Source: Jaapia argillacea MUCL 33604 (Eukaryota; Basidiomycota; Agaricomycetes; Jaapiales; Jaapiaceae). Taken from it: a stretch of 64,000 bases of DNA. The stretch spans positions 62,001-126,000 of the forward strand of contig KL197741.1 in the NCBI GenBank assembly GCA_000697665.1. Reading direction: 5' to 3'. The position numbers were made by a program, and so were the translations under genes. The notes beneath the pieces were generated by a model. The model did not search any database and was not told the origin of the DNA. It saw only the letters and a program-made list of their open reading frames with translations. Numbering within the stretch: position 1 is the stretch's first letter; every line of letters begins with the position of its first letter. Shown piece by piece: positions 23,641 through 35,713 of this stretch.

Positions 23641-24761
23641 TCAGTTCTGATTTCGAGTGAATGCGAGTGTGGGGGATGAAGTGAAATTCGATAACGACGG
23701 CAGGAGCCACAAGGTCGATAACGACCCGAGGAACCAAAAACTCGATCCGGACCAAGGAACAACCCAACAACGAAAAGTCGCAAAACAAGTTCAATCCCTA
23801 AAGAAATGCTCACCTCAACCATAGCTTCCTCCGGTTCAACCTCTTCCGCGATGGGTTCTTGGCCAGGAGCTGGGATACCTGGGACTTCGGTTGGTTGGGC
23901 CTGGGTTAAGGGTTAGCCGTTAGCGATGTTTGGGCGGGGGGCCGAGTACGAATGGAAATAATGTAAAAGGGGTAGGGAAGAGAAGGAAAATGATGAGAAT
24001 GGAGGGGGAACGGACCTTTGAAGCTGGTTTCCTAGAACTTGCCCTACTAGGAGGCTTAGCAGCCTTACTCGCCGGTTTCTCGGCCTTTGACGCTGGCTTC
24101 TCCACCTTGGACGCCGGTTTCTCGGCCTTGGATGCGGGTTTCTCGACTTTAGATGCGGGCTTTGTAGCTTCACTGGCTGGTTTCTCAACCTTACTGGCAG
24201 GTTTCTCGACTTTACTAGCAGGCTTCGATGGGGGTTTAGCAGCGGGTACGGGCTCCTCCTCTATCTGGTCTTCTTCTACAACGGAGGGGAGTTCGGGGTC
24301 GTTAGGCGCGGGACCGGATGGGGGTTTAGCTTTGGAAGTGGGTTTGGCTTTGGAAGCTGGTTTAGCCTTGGAAGACGGTTTGGCGGTTGAAGCTGGTTTG
24401 GCTTTTGAGGCTGGTTTGGCCTGTGGGGTAGGGTGCGTTAGGTGCGTGTGTGTGGGGATGGGAGGGAGGGAGGCTGACCTTCTTGGGAGCGGACTCTTCG
24501 GCTTGGTCTTCGTCGATGTCTGCTTCGTCTGCCGAACGTTTCTTGCCTCGTGCTTTCTTCTCTGGTTCTTCGCCTAGACACCGGTTGAACTTAGAGGTGT
24601 CCATGGGAGGATGGGAGAGGGGACGAACCTTCGGCCTTCTTAGCTCTAGATTTTTTAGCGGGAGGGGGAGGAGGAGCTTCCTTTGGTTGGTCCTTGATAC
24701 GGGTTGAACGACGAGGTTCGCTGGTGGTGGGCTCTGCGGGCGCTGCTGGTTTTCTGGGCAT
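23641..24761 (-). CDS. Lys/Pro/Ala/Ser-repeat, nuclear-type basic protein
   Basis: Five exons (24,629-24,761; 24,479-24,573; 24,016-24,420; 23,814-23,900; 23,641-23,646) sum to exactly 242 codons, giving 241 residues. The start is MPRKPAAPAE, followed by PRRSTRIKDQPK, a Lys/Arg-rich stretch (KKARGKKRSADEADID), and about 100 residues of repeated KPASKxE / KPASKA units like a histone H1 tail. The end is acidic. The whole chain should be disordered and nuclear, perhaps binding chromatin. I do not recognise a named family. The last exon codes only one residue and the stop. The repeat exon, of about 21 bp unit, should vary in length between strains. Confidence 0.7.
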
Positions 24762-25117
24762 GGTGGGCAAGATGTGGTGAAGGTGAGAAGGAAAGAGATG
24801 AGAGCGCTGATTGGGACGTGTTGTTTGGTTGCGTGTTTGTCGATCAACAAACACACGTGATGTCATGCGACGCTACGTAGTATGTAGTGCTGCGTAGTAG
24901 ACTACGTAGGATCAGGCAAAGTGACGAACACCAGAGCCCGGTGCCCTGTGGTTACTTTGAGTGTTATCTGGTGTATTTGCATCTGGAATCGGAGGTGAGT
25001 ATCGAAGGTGAGTGACCACGACAGTCTACACGAGGCACCTGCTGATTTCAAGTACCAATATTGCAGAGTTGATCGGACCTGATGCTGGACACGCAACATT
25101 CATAAGAGAGTACAGCC
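24762..25117. other. Divergent promoter region
   Basis: 356 bp separate the starts of the basic repeat protein (minus) and the leucine-rich-repeat protein (plus), so they share an intergenic regulatory region. A short inverted motif, CTACGTAGTA...TACTACGTAG, occurs near 24,872-24,910. No clear TATA box was seen. Confidence 0.5.
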
Positions 25118-28100
25118 ATGTCCACACCATCGTGTTCTCCATCCAGTTCAGCTGTCACAATCCCCACTCCCGGTAAATCAATCCTCAAACGTCCACCTCC
25201 TCCTCAAACTTCATTCTTCTCCCTCGCCCGTCTCTCCAAACTCCTCCCCTCACAACCTCCCTCTTCATCCTCATCTACACTCCTCAATCCCTCAAACGCA
25301 TCAAACTACACTCTACCCTCGACCTCCTCTTCTACACCCAAAGATGCGGGCAAGGATACGGGCAAAGATGGTGTGCGGGCCGTAGCAGACGAGACTCTCA
25401 AACGCGCCCATTTCATCTTACCACAATTGGTCACCGTCTACCCCATCTCCTCAGCTGCCCCTCCTTCGACTCCAGGTCTGAAAGAGGAGAAGAGGTTGAT
25501 AGAGGAGAGGGAGAGGGAGAGGAGGAGGAGAGTCGTTAGGCAACATAGTTTCGCAAGTTTACCTTCTACACCTACCCTCCCTTCTCCTGGTGTTGTCGAC
25601 TCTCCCTCGACATCACTCGTGCCCACCACCTCAGTCTTACCTCCCACCCCTCTCTCCCCAAACACCCCATCCGCCGTCATCATCACCACCCCAACATGGG
25701 ATGAACAAGATTACTGGTCTCCTGAAAAAGTGGATGGGTTTTATAGGGAGTGTTGTGCGGGGAGGGAAGAAGAACCCATGCCTGGGATCAGTAACGCTTT
25801 CAAGGTCCGTCTCTCCTCCCTCTATCTTTCACGGAGCATCACAACACTAACACCCCCCACAGCGTCTAACATCCCCACCCCGCTCCCTAGACCTCTCAGG
25901 CCTCCTCCTCTCCCCCTCAACATCAGCCATCCTCTCAGACGTATTCACCATCGAATGGGGTCTCAGGAAATTGGTATTGAGGGAATGTGATTTGGATGAA
26001 GCCGTGAGTTGCCCTCCTAATCTACCCTAGCCTCATCTGGTGTTAATCTTGAACTCATTGCGTTTAACCCCCTCGTCGAATCCTGACGACCCAATCCGTC
26101 GCACCTAATAGATTTTAAAACCAATCCTACACGCCCTCCTCATCCCCCAATCCCTAACTTTCCTCTCGTTAGCGAGTAATAGGAAGATGAAAGAGAGAGC
26201 GTTTAAGTTGGTAGGGGCGTTCGTTTGGAAGGTCCGTTCCTCCCTCCTCTCTTCTTCCCTTGCTCCTTCCTTACTCCTCCTCCCCCTTCCACCTTCCTCC
26301 TCCTGGCTCCTTACTCCTTCCTTCCTTGCTCCTCCTTCCTTGCTCCCTCCTTGCTCCTTCCTTGCTCCTTCCTTGCTCCCTCCTTACTCTCTCTTCCCCC
26401 CAACATTCGAGAACTAACGAGACCCAAACCCCCAGGCAAAATCCCTCCAATTCTTAGACCTCTCCCAGAACTTCATGGATAAGCGCTGTGTAGAGTATGT
26501 AGCTTCTGCTTTGGGGAGTTTACCTGTGGGTGAGGGCGCCTCAGGTATCCCAGGTACTACCGGTGCAGGAGCAACAGCAGGAGCAGGAACAGCAGGGACG
26601 GGAGGAGGGGCAGGGGGAGCAGGGGCGGGAGGAGGACAGTATACAGGATTGGAAAGTCTGAAATTGGATGATTGTGGATTGCGATCTACTGCTTTGGACG
26701 CTCTTGGTACGTTCTGCTTTTCTTGCACGGGGTTAGGTCTGATTTGTTTTCACTCTTCTCCTCATCTCCACCTCAACCCGCCTCACCATCACCCTCACCC
26801 TCACCCTCACTTCGCCGTCTTCCAACACCTTCGCCGACACTCGTCCGCCCCTTCGCTAACGCTCGGAACCAACAGCACACACAGTCCGAACCTCCTCCCT
26901 CCGCCACATCTCCCTCCGCTACAACAAAATATCAACAAACGGAGCTGTAGCGCTTGCTCTGATGATTAGGGATTATCCCGATACCGTTCCTTTGCCTATG
27001 GCCGGGTCCGTTTCTGCTGGTGCTGGGTACCCACAAGGTCAAGGAACAGGATACTCAGGACAAGGAGCAGGATACGCACTAGCAGTCCAAGGTCACTCAG
27101 CACCAGGATACTCAAGTTCCATATCCTCCGTCCCTTCTTCACCCGTCACGAGTCTTAGCATGATGGGTAGTGGTGGGAGCGTGAGTGGGAGTGGGACTAG
27201 TACCCCTAATGGTAGTCTGGCGTTCTCACCTCCCGGTACTCCTACACTGGGGAATATGGGGTTACCGCCTTCCTCTCCTCCACCACCATATGCAAACCAG
27301 GTCAAAGCGGCGTTGAGTAAAGCGGGACCACCACCACCCCCACCTCGTCACCCCAACACACTCCCTCAAACGACTTATACACCTTACATCCCTCGTTCCC
27401 GTCGTCCACCCCCTCCCCAAGGCCAAGGCCAAAACCAGATTACGAATAATACGTTGTTGAGGAATACGAACCCGCTTAGTGCGAGTGGGGAGGTGGTACC
27501 GATTATTACTTCTAGTGCGCAGGGGGGGATTACTACGCGACATGTCAATGAGACTACTAGGTATGGTGATGGGAGTACGAGACAGGGTGATGGGAGACAG
27601 GTTAATGGGAGGAGTAGAGGTGGGGGAGTGGGTGGGGGACAGGGGAGGGGTGTTCATCAGGGTCCTAGTGCGGCGCTGCTGGATAAAGTTAGGGCGTTGG
27701 ATGCTTTGCCGAGGTTGGGGGCGTTGAGGACTTTGGATTTGAAGGGGAATGATATTAGGGTGAGTTTGTCGTTTTTAGTTTGGTTGGGGTGGAAGCTTGC
27801 TTGATTGGAGTTCTATTGCGTCGTGTCTCATACCTTTTGCGATTTCAAAGACTGATGGTTTTTTGGTAGGGAGGAGTGACGTATATCGCTCAAGTCCTCA
27901 AGAGGAATAGGACGTTGAAAGTGTTGAATTTGAGTGAGAATAAGTTGGATGTGACTTGTTTGGTTGCTATCGCTGAGGCTTTGGTGCGTTCCGTCCTTCC
28001 TCGCTTCTTTTTTCACTTTTGGTGCTCATGGGAGGGGTGATGTGTGATAGAAATATAATTCGTGTCTCGAAACGTTGGATCTGAGCAAGAACCCATGTTG

Positions 28101-30036
28101 TGGACCCGGCCTCGAAGGCGTACGTCCTCCCACCCCTCCTCCCTCCCTTCCTCACTAACCTCTGGTACTGGCACACAGATCCAATCCCTCCGAACGGCAT
28201 TCACCCTAAACACCTCCCTCAAACGTCTCTTCCTCTCTTCCACCTCCCTCTCCACCCAAGGCGCCATCGCCTTAGCAGAATTCCTCCCCGAATCCACCAG
28301 TTTGTTACATTTGGATTTGACTTGTAACGAAGCTATTGGGATTGCGGGTGTTATGGCTCTGAGCGAGGGGTTGAAGAAGAATTGGGTTATGAGGTGTTTG
28401 GATTTGAATATACCGCCTGGGGATGAGGAGATGGCTAGGTGCGTTCTCTCCCTTTGGTTTCGTTTGGTGTTATTATTGTGTTATTGATGGGGTGTTATTG
28501 GGGGGCGTGTAGGATGTGTAGGGATATTTTGAATTCGTGTATTAGGAATACGGAGGAAGCTGAGAAAAGTGCTGATTCGAGTGTTGTGGGTGCTTTTGCC
28601 GGGAGTGGGAGGGGTTTGGGGAAGGGTGTTTGGGGGTTGATTGAGGAGAGTGAGTTGGCGAAGCATGTTAGGAGGGATGAAGAGAAGAAGGTGAGCTTTT
28701 TTGCCGCACCACCACCATCTATGAGATGTGAGAAATGTTGACTGTTGGTTGCTTGATAGGTCGGTTCGGACGTTGTGGTTCAAGCTTATGTTTGCAAAGC
28801 TCAACTTGAAGAGTATTTCAACCGATTACAATCTCCCACCGACCTTTCCTCTCAACCCCCACCACCACCACCCGAACAATCCCTCGTACAGAAATCTCGG
28901 TCTTTACTACCGGCTTTGACTGCTCAAATCCAAACGACTGCTGACCCGACCAGGTTGGAAGAGTTGTTGGGTCTGAATGATTCGTTGATGGAGTTGTTGG
29001 CGAGGTTGGATGCGTCGGCCACGGGTGGACAGGGCCAAGGAACACCGGGACAGTTTAAGGGTCTTGGATTGGTGATTGATACGAAGCGTTTGGAAGGTGG
29101 TTTGGGTGGTGGTAGTGTGGCCGTTGGTGGTGAGACGGATAGTGGTGAGACATCGGAGAATGGGCATGTGGTTGGTAGGGAAGAGGAGGAAGATGGTTTG
29201 CCTAGCACTCCAAGAGTCGACAAGGGTAAAGGTCGAGCAGAGCCCGAACCACCTGAACCTGAAAAGATCCTCAGTCCCACATTCCTCATCTCTGAATCAG
29301 ACGATGAAGAAGATGGAGTCAATTCCCTCGCACTCGCTGTTCCTATTGGTGGAGGAGACGTACGGAGGATACTTGTGACGGATGATGGAGAGGAAGTGTT
29401 GATGCCTTCTCCTACTGATAGGTATGTTTGGTTTCAAGTTGTGTGCTTCGTGCATTGTTTTTGTGGACGGGTCTCATTTGCGGCTTTTGTGGTTGCGTTG
29501 ATCTTGAATTTAGATCTAGGGTCTGGATTGAAGAAGAGGGAGAAATCTTCAGGAAGGGGAACGTCTTGCTTGGGCCGGAGGAGATGGAGGGCGAATATGC
29601 TGGTGAGGACTTGAGGAGAGAAGTGAGTTGCTTTCGGATATCCTTTCGATCTGATGCTGATTGGTTACACAAATAGCTCCTTGAAGCTCAAGTGGAACGC
29701 CCACCTCCTCGGCCGATAGTCGACGAGTTTGGAATGGAGATCCCTGTCAATCACCATAGTTCAACTGACAAGTTGAATTCGCCGTTAACGGAAAACATCC
29801 CGGAAGAACAGAAGAAGCCTCCACCACGACCGTACATTCCTCGACGATCGTCGACGGCTTCGAGTATCTCGCTGACGCTCTCCGGCATCGCTAGTCCTCA
29901 ACATGATGGAGCTCGTTCACCGAGCCCTAACTCAGCAACGATGAGCCCAAGTACCCCTATCTCGCCTGCTGCGAGTAGGCCGTTCTTTACGAGGAGAGGA
30001 TCGGCGACGTCGTCTCAAACGGCTGAAGCTCCTTGA
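25118..30036 (+). CDS. Leucine-rich-repeat (RNI-like) protein, PPP1R37-like
   Basis: Twelve exons splice in frame to roughly 1250-1300 residues. The N-terminus is disordered, with KSILKRPPPP and KRAHFILPQL, the latter close to a PP1-docking [KR]xVxF motif but with Ala for Val. Ribonuclease-inhibitor-type leucine-rich repeats follow: SLDLSGLLLS, LRKLVLRECDLDEA, LQFLDLSQNFMDKRCVEYV, LESLKLDDCGL, LRHISLRYNKISTNGAVAL, LRTLDLKGNDIR, LKVLNLSENKLD, LETLDLSKNPCCG and LLHLDLTCNEAIG. Large Gly/Ala-rich and Pro-rich loops interrupt them. The C-terminal part has a conserved block (SRVWIEEEGEIFRKGNVLLG...EEMEGEYAGEDLRRE). By domain order it resembles protein phosphatase 1 regulatory subunit 37; that function is inference. 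The start is the first ATG in a long open first exon. Confidence 0.85.
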
Positions 30037-30392
30037 TGGAGGTTTGCACCATTGATCTATCCTGTGTTCCGTGGGATCATACTAACACAAACCGTTTGTT
30101 CCAGGACAGAACTGTCTCCTTTGCCTTTGTGATTCCCCGCTCTTGTTACCCTGGTGGATCTCTGTTGAATTGGGGCCGTTTCGTCGTCTTTCCTCTCCAC
30201 GGATTAATGGACTTGGCATTTATCACACAACTACTTATTCACAATCCCCTTGCCTCCATCTTTTAGGTAGATTATTCTCCAACACACTAGTCTCTTGCAG
30301 GAGTTGTTCCTCGTAAGTATATGCGACAGTACATACAATTTAGTTTTGTGAATTGAGAACGACTAGTATCTTACACGACTCGTTTCTACACA

Positions 30393-31507
30393 TCAACTAT
30401 CAAAGTTCACATCTCTTACGACATCTGCCCATTCATCAAGCACGCCTACGATCCTAGAACACTTCTCCTTGATGCCCTTCTCGGCAATCTCTCCAAGTGG
30501 CAGATACGTCGGCCAACTCCTCCCTTTCGCTCTCCCTTCCCCTCGAACCACATCCAAGACTGCTTCCATGGCCTTCGCGGGATCGCCAGGCTGTTTTCCT
30601 CGAACAGCCTCGAAAGCTGCTTGGCTCTTGGCTCGAAGATCATCATAATCTGGTATGGGATTGGAGGTGAAGTAAGGTTGGGTGAAGATGGCGTTTGTCC
30701 TGAATGCGCCTGGTTCCACGATGAGGACGCGGATGTTGAATGGTGCTAGTTCGACTGAGAGGGTTTCACCGATTGCTGGCAGAGGTTGAAAGGGTTAGGA
30801 TCATATTGAAGAGGAGGAAAGGTTGACAGACCACGAAGGGCTGCCTTGGATGCACAGTACGCTCCTGATCCCTGCACAGAAAGGACGCATGAGTCGACTT
30901 TAAACGTTGAACGACTTGAGAACCTACTGGGACTTCTGGATTCCAGCTCGATCGGCTACCTATCATAACGATGGTACCAGATTTGCGTGGTCGCATGTGA
31001 GGGAGGACGGCATTGGTCACATCCAACGCGCTGAACACATTCGTATGGAACTGCTCCTTGAAATGGTTGGATCTGAAGCGAACCATCAACTCCTGGCAGA
31101 GTCATGGGGATCGTGGATACTAACCCTCCCTCCTCGAGAAGTGCCTTCATCCCCGTACCGGCGTTATTGACCAGTACGTCGATACGGCCCCAGAAAGCGA
31201 CGGCTTCATCAACTTTCAGTCCAATTGCATCAAAGCCATCGTTCACGTCCAACTGGAGCAAACGAAGACTATCGGATTTTGGGAAGTCTTGAATACTTTC
31301 CAGGGATCTTGCAGATGCAACCACATAATCCCCTCGAGAAAGGACTGAAGAGACGAGGCACCTTCCAAAACCAGTGGATGTCCCTGTGAACGATGGTTTG
31401 GCGTTGCTCTAGGAGCGACTCTCGAAACTGAAGGGGTTTGACATACCTGTGTTGAACCACACTTTCCTGCCGTCGCTGAGCAAAGGAGGTTCACTGGTCG
31501 ATGCCAT
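30393..31507 (-). CDS. Short-chain dehydrogenase/reductase
   Basis: The gene starts MASTSEPPLLSDGRKVW and, after a first intron, carries the cofactor loop TGTSTGFG, then NNAG in DVLVNNAGTG, and the active-site pair Tyr-x-x-x-Lys in YCASKAAL near 30,850. It ends RDVNFDS. That is a classical SDR Rossmann fold of about 300 residues, using NAD(P)H to reduce or oxidise a carbonyl/alcohol, probably in the cytosol. Introns are short with GT-AG ends. It is the first gene of a run of redox enzymes. The substrate is unknown. All catalytic residues are present, so it should be active. Confidence 0.85.
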
Positions 31508-32857
31508 TGAGGTTTCTAATCAACCTTTGTCCGGTCGGACGGAAATTGATCTACCATGATCTGCGGGCGGTGTACAGTAAGCAGTAAGCAGGTTGCGTGA
31601 CGTCTCCTCGTGTTCTGAGAAAGAGCAGCATTGATTCTGAAGGAATGACTATCAACGAACCCGTTATGCGTAGGACTTGCGTAGAACCGAAACTCGAAAC
31701 GATGCCGGGATCTAAGTGGTTACTTTCGTCTTTCAAGGTCGCTTGAGCACCGCCTCCGGTGCTTCAGATCACACGACGGGGGAGGTGATACTCTCCGTGC
31801 TGAAAAGAACAACCTGTCATGATCAGGCCGGGCGCACCTCTGTGCCTGTGCATCAGTGGCCTGAACTGATACGCTTGCTGCATCTACGGCTCGTACGAGC
31901 CCGACGAAAAAATACCTCACGGGGTTTTCCTTCACACTTTCACACTCGGCATGCCCGCAACTTCACAACATCGCCAAGGCATGACTATCATTATTTGAGA
32001 AAGGGGAGTACCTTCGAAACCTGCCTCACGATCAGTTCACATGGTACATCCCACGTCAACCTAGTACTCGCTTTAACGCAAACATGCCAGGTTGGAGTGG
32101 GAAGAACTCACATAATGTAACAGCAACGCTGACGAACAAGGGGTGCGTGAGCGTATCTCCAAGGTGGGTTTTTCTCTAGTCACCGTGTAAGTTCTTGATG
32201 AAGGACTCGGACCGTTGACCAGGCAGTATGTCCACTGATTCGAGAGTGCATTACGGTGTCGTCCGCGGAAACGTGCTCGGCACGCTGATACAGATTTACC
32301 AGTTGCACCAAGGTTGGAAGCGAGCAGAAGATCAATAACGAAATGCTCAAACAAGTGAGAAATGGCTCAGGTTACAGTACTGTGATGGGTGCACAAGACT
32401 GGGGAACTTGTGGATAGTCAATTGCCATTTATGGAGAACAGTATGGTTAGGGTTAGGACCTCTTTCGGGCCGAAAAAAAGGCCTGCCCAGCCCGAGGGCC
32501 GAAGCAGGACAGGGAAATATTGAGCTGGTGCATGAGCCGAAGCCCATACAAACCAAAGTCACCCTCTGAGGACAGGGTCGCCGTGCTATGGATGGTTCCA
32601 GTGGCCCGCACTCCCTGGTAGGTGAAGGGGAATGCGCCTGCAAGGTAAGTATGAGTTGTTCAGGTGTCGAGACGGGCCTTATATAGTGCGCTCAACAGCG
32701 CACGGACCAGGATCCGTGTTTGGCTTTGTGTGTATACCATCCCAGCTTTCCGGCCTGTCATCTGAACGGGCACTGCGAATTGGAAGGCAAGTACTTGTCT
32801 GACATGTATAGCATCCAGCGGAAAACCGGATATCATGAACCAAATGTATTATCAGTG
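31508..32857. other. 1.35 kb intergenic stretch
   Basis: Only short, unsupported open frames on both strands. A TATATAGTGCGC element lies near 32,679. No domain or splice pattern was found. Confidence 0.55.
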
Positions 32858-34776
32858 CTATGACATTAGAACTTCGACCACGGAGACCTCGACAACGGGA
32901 GAAGGGGATCTCGTTTCCCCGTCATTCGGCTTCTGCTTCCCAACACCCTCCTCCATTCTCTCAATCGGAGCCCCCCATTTCGCCCACCAATCCTCAACAA
33001 CCTCACCAGCATCATAATCAAACAATGCTATATACCCCTGCCACTGACTTTGCTCCCGATAATACCTGTCATACTCTTCGTCCCCCTCCTCATATTCCAA
33101 ACTCGCTACGGCCAGCCCAGCGCGAAATGCTTCATCCCGTGCTTGTTGAGCTGGTCCGTGAGGAAGGGACATGTAGTCCACCCGAGTACTTGCATCTTGT
33201 TTGACGGTCGCACATCGAGTTTGTCGGATCTCGTCGACCGCTTCGATCAGGCTCGACAATTGCGAGATATTTTGGATACGGGATAACAGACTCCCGACTG
33301 TTACGGCGTCTTCGAGTGCTAGACCGGCGTTATTTGACCCATGAGGCTGCGGGGAAGGGCATGACTTCGATAGAGATGAGAGAAGTAATTCGGGGACTTA
33401 CTCTAATAGGATGTGCAGCATCACCAATCAGTAACACCCTACCGCTTCCATTCGTGCTCGTACTGGGGGCGAATCGTTCCCGACGGACATATTTGATAGG
33501 TGCGAAGGTATCGGCGAGCTCAACCAACCTTCTCAGCCTAGAATCGAACAAATCATCTAAATCATTGTCGCCATCATACAGTGGTGAAATAAACTGTACC
33601 GAGGTTCAAACCGATCCAAGTCAATATTGAATTCACTGATTGGCCGATGATCGTCATAAGTTTCAGTGTAGGGATGATTGGGCAATGTCAAGTACAGCAC
33701 AATGGCATACTCTGTGCCCGAATGCTAATGCGTGATGTCAGCGACCCATACTCAAGAATAGGAGTGGCGAATTCACGCACCACAAGATGACTGTACATGC
33801 TAGCGTTGTCTCCACACCATACCTCCCACTGTATCAACGTGAGCTGGTCCCAAATAACAGATATGACCCTAGCAGACTTACGCATTGCGACTGGAGGAGC
33901 AAGGCCAGCTCTTCATCCTTCTCCATCCTTTCCGTGGGGATATTAAAGCTAGCATCATTTATCCATCCATTAAGTACCCGTGTTCCTCATCTGAAACCCG
34001 ACAAGACGTTACTCACGAGAAATAGCACCTCTCCTCCCCTTCCTCAACAGCATACGTCCCCATAGTCAACCTCCTAACCAAACTATTCGACCCATCAGCT
34101 CCAATAACTAAATCACCCATCAATTCCTCCCCAGAACTCAACACGACAGTAGCACGTGAGTCGTCTACGCTAACCACTTGAGAGGCGTATCGGATTTGAG
34201 CACCTGCGTGTACTGCGAGATCGAAGAGAGTAGAGTAGAGGTCATCGTACTGTGTACAACGAACGAGGATTAGCGGGATGTGGAGGAGTGGGAGGAAAGA
34301 GGGATAAGAACCTGCATGAGGAGGTAGTTCCCTCGAAGAGCTGTCATGATGGGCTCGTGGTAAGCCAGTTTACCAATTCGTTCTCCCGTCTTGCCTGGAA
34401 CCCAACAGTCAGTGACACCATCCCGCACACATGACATCCCATATTCACCAATTAGTAGGTTAACACCCGTACTCTTCACCGCGACTTTCTCTAATGTAGG
34501 ACCTAAACCCCAATCGTTCAGGATTCGCGTCGTGTTGGGTGGCATTCTCATTCCACCTCGACACTAGAGCCATAGAGGCTTGAGTTCGTTTCCTAAGAGA
34601 AGTGAAGACGGGGTAGCTGAACATACCTTTGTTCTCCTCCCGCCGCTCTGCTCAAGGACGACTACGTCATGCCCCGCTTGTCTCAACGTATACGCACAAG
34701 CCAACCCAGCTATACTCCCTCCAACGATGATGATTTTGAGTGCCAGAGTGGCTTTTCTTGGAGTTGAGCTTGTCAT
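32858..34776 (-). CDS. FAD-dependent monooxygenase (salicylate-hydroxylase-like)
   Basis: A spliced gene of about ten exons. The FAD-binding GxGxxG-type loop is IIIVGGSIAGLACAYTLRQ near the N-terminus. The middle DG motif is LVIGADGSNSLVRR, and the C-terminal GD motif is RVLLIGDAAHPIR. The segment PHGSNNAGLALEDAVTVG then contacts the cofactor. The order is that of single-component aromatic-ring hydroxylases of the PHBH/PF01494 class, which use FAD, NAD(P)H and O2. All exons traced join in frame, so the gene looks whole. The final exon (32,858-about 33,340) adds a tail of about 130 residues rich in Glu and Tyr. No signal peptide is seen. It could hydroxylate or epoxidise a cluster product; the substrate is unknown. 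Confidence 0.88.
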
Positions 34777-34836
34777 CGTTGTGCCAAGGTGAACCACTCA
34801 AATTTTAGAACTTTGCGACGGTGAACAAGATGGTGG

Positions 34837-35666
34837 ATGGTGCAAAGACGAACCACGGCCACCGTAGCTCAACCGAGATTGTCGGACCCTCATATCGCTG
34901 ACGCGAAGCTTAAAAGAGCCTGCAAAAAAGCCAATTTTGAAGCTCAGAAGGTAAACTTTGTGATTACTGATGACGCAGCTGGCGTTGAAATTAGACAGTA
35001 CGCACCTCGTTGTTGTCCTTTCGAGTCTTCGAGAAGACCAAATTGGCGACCGGAAGAATAGTATACCCAGGAAAACTGTTCCCTGGCGGACAACATATTG
35101 AACCGAAAGTTGTTTATTGTTGGTCGACGATGCCTTGCGCAAAGCTATCAAGGACGGAGGAGACTTGGGATGGGATAGTGCATCGTTGGTCGAGTGCGCA
35201 TGTGATGACTATCTAACTCGAGCGAGCGGAAGCAGAAAGCAGCAAGACCAAGTCACGGAGGATATAGCAGGAGAATATGAAGAACCCTTGTTCGGAATTG
35301 AACTACGATGGTGTGAAATGGAAAGCCATCCATTTCCATTGTCGTTCAGCGGTAAGTGCCCAAAGATAGGGTATTCGGGCAACAATTGTATTCATATTGA
35401 ACGACAGAGTGCTGCCTCTGCTGGGCGTTGAGGTTGCAGATGGAAGGTACCATTACGGTGTGAAGAACACATATAGTCGTCGCCGGGATGGTCCTTTCCG
35501 ACTCGGAGTCGGAGTCGATCTTAACTCTCTATGTATTCGAATTTCTCGTGGGACGCACACAGAACATGGAACTCTCGCGGAGTACAAGCTCAAACATCAA
35601 CGAGGAAGTGGTCTAACCCAGGGCGTGTCATCACGTCCAGACAGATCGAGTAATCACTTTATTTGA
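34837..35666 (+). CDS. Hypothetical protein, uncertain model
   Basis: An exon ending near 35,351 (EEPLFGIELRWCEMESHPF) joins through a GTAAGT intron to an exon that begins about 35,409 (VLPLLGVEVADGRYHYG) and ends at a stop at 35,666. Open sequence continues upstream to 34,837 only if another intron removes a stop near 35,098. No family is recognised. If it starts at 34,837 it would be only 60 bp from the divergent FAD monooxygenase start, so a start at 35,117 is also possible. It may be a genuine orphan gene or chance. Confidence 0.35.
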
Positions 35667-35713
35667 ACAACCCGAAAATACCTCCCAAGATTCGGTTTAT
35701 CCAGTCAGGTCAA

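Noticed and set aside
26225-26440. Low-complexity pyrimidine run read as Leu/Pro/Ser-rich protein
   Set aside because: It lies within a GT-AG intron of the leucine-rich-repeat gene, and the flanking exons join in frame without it.
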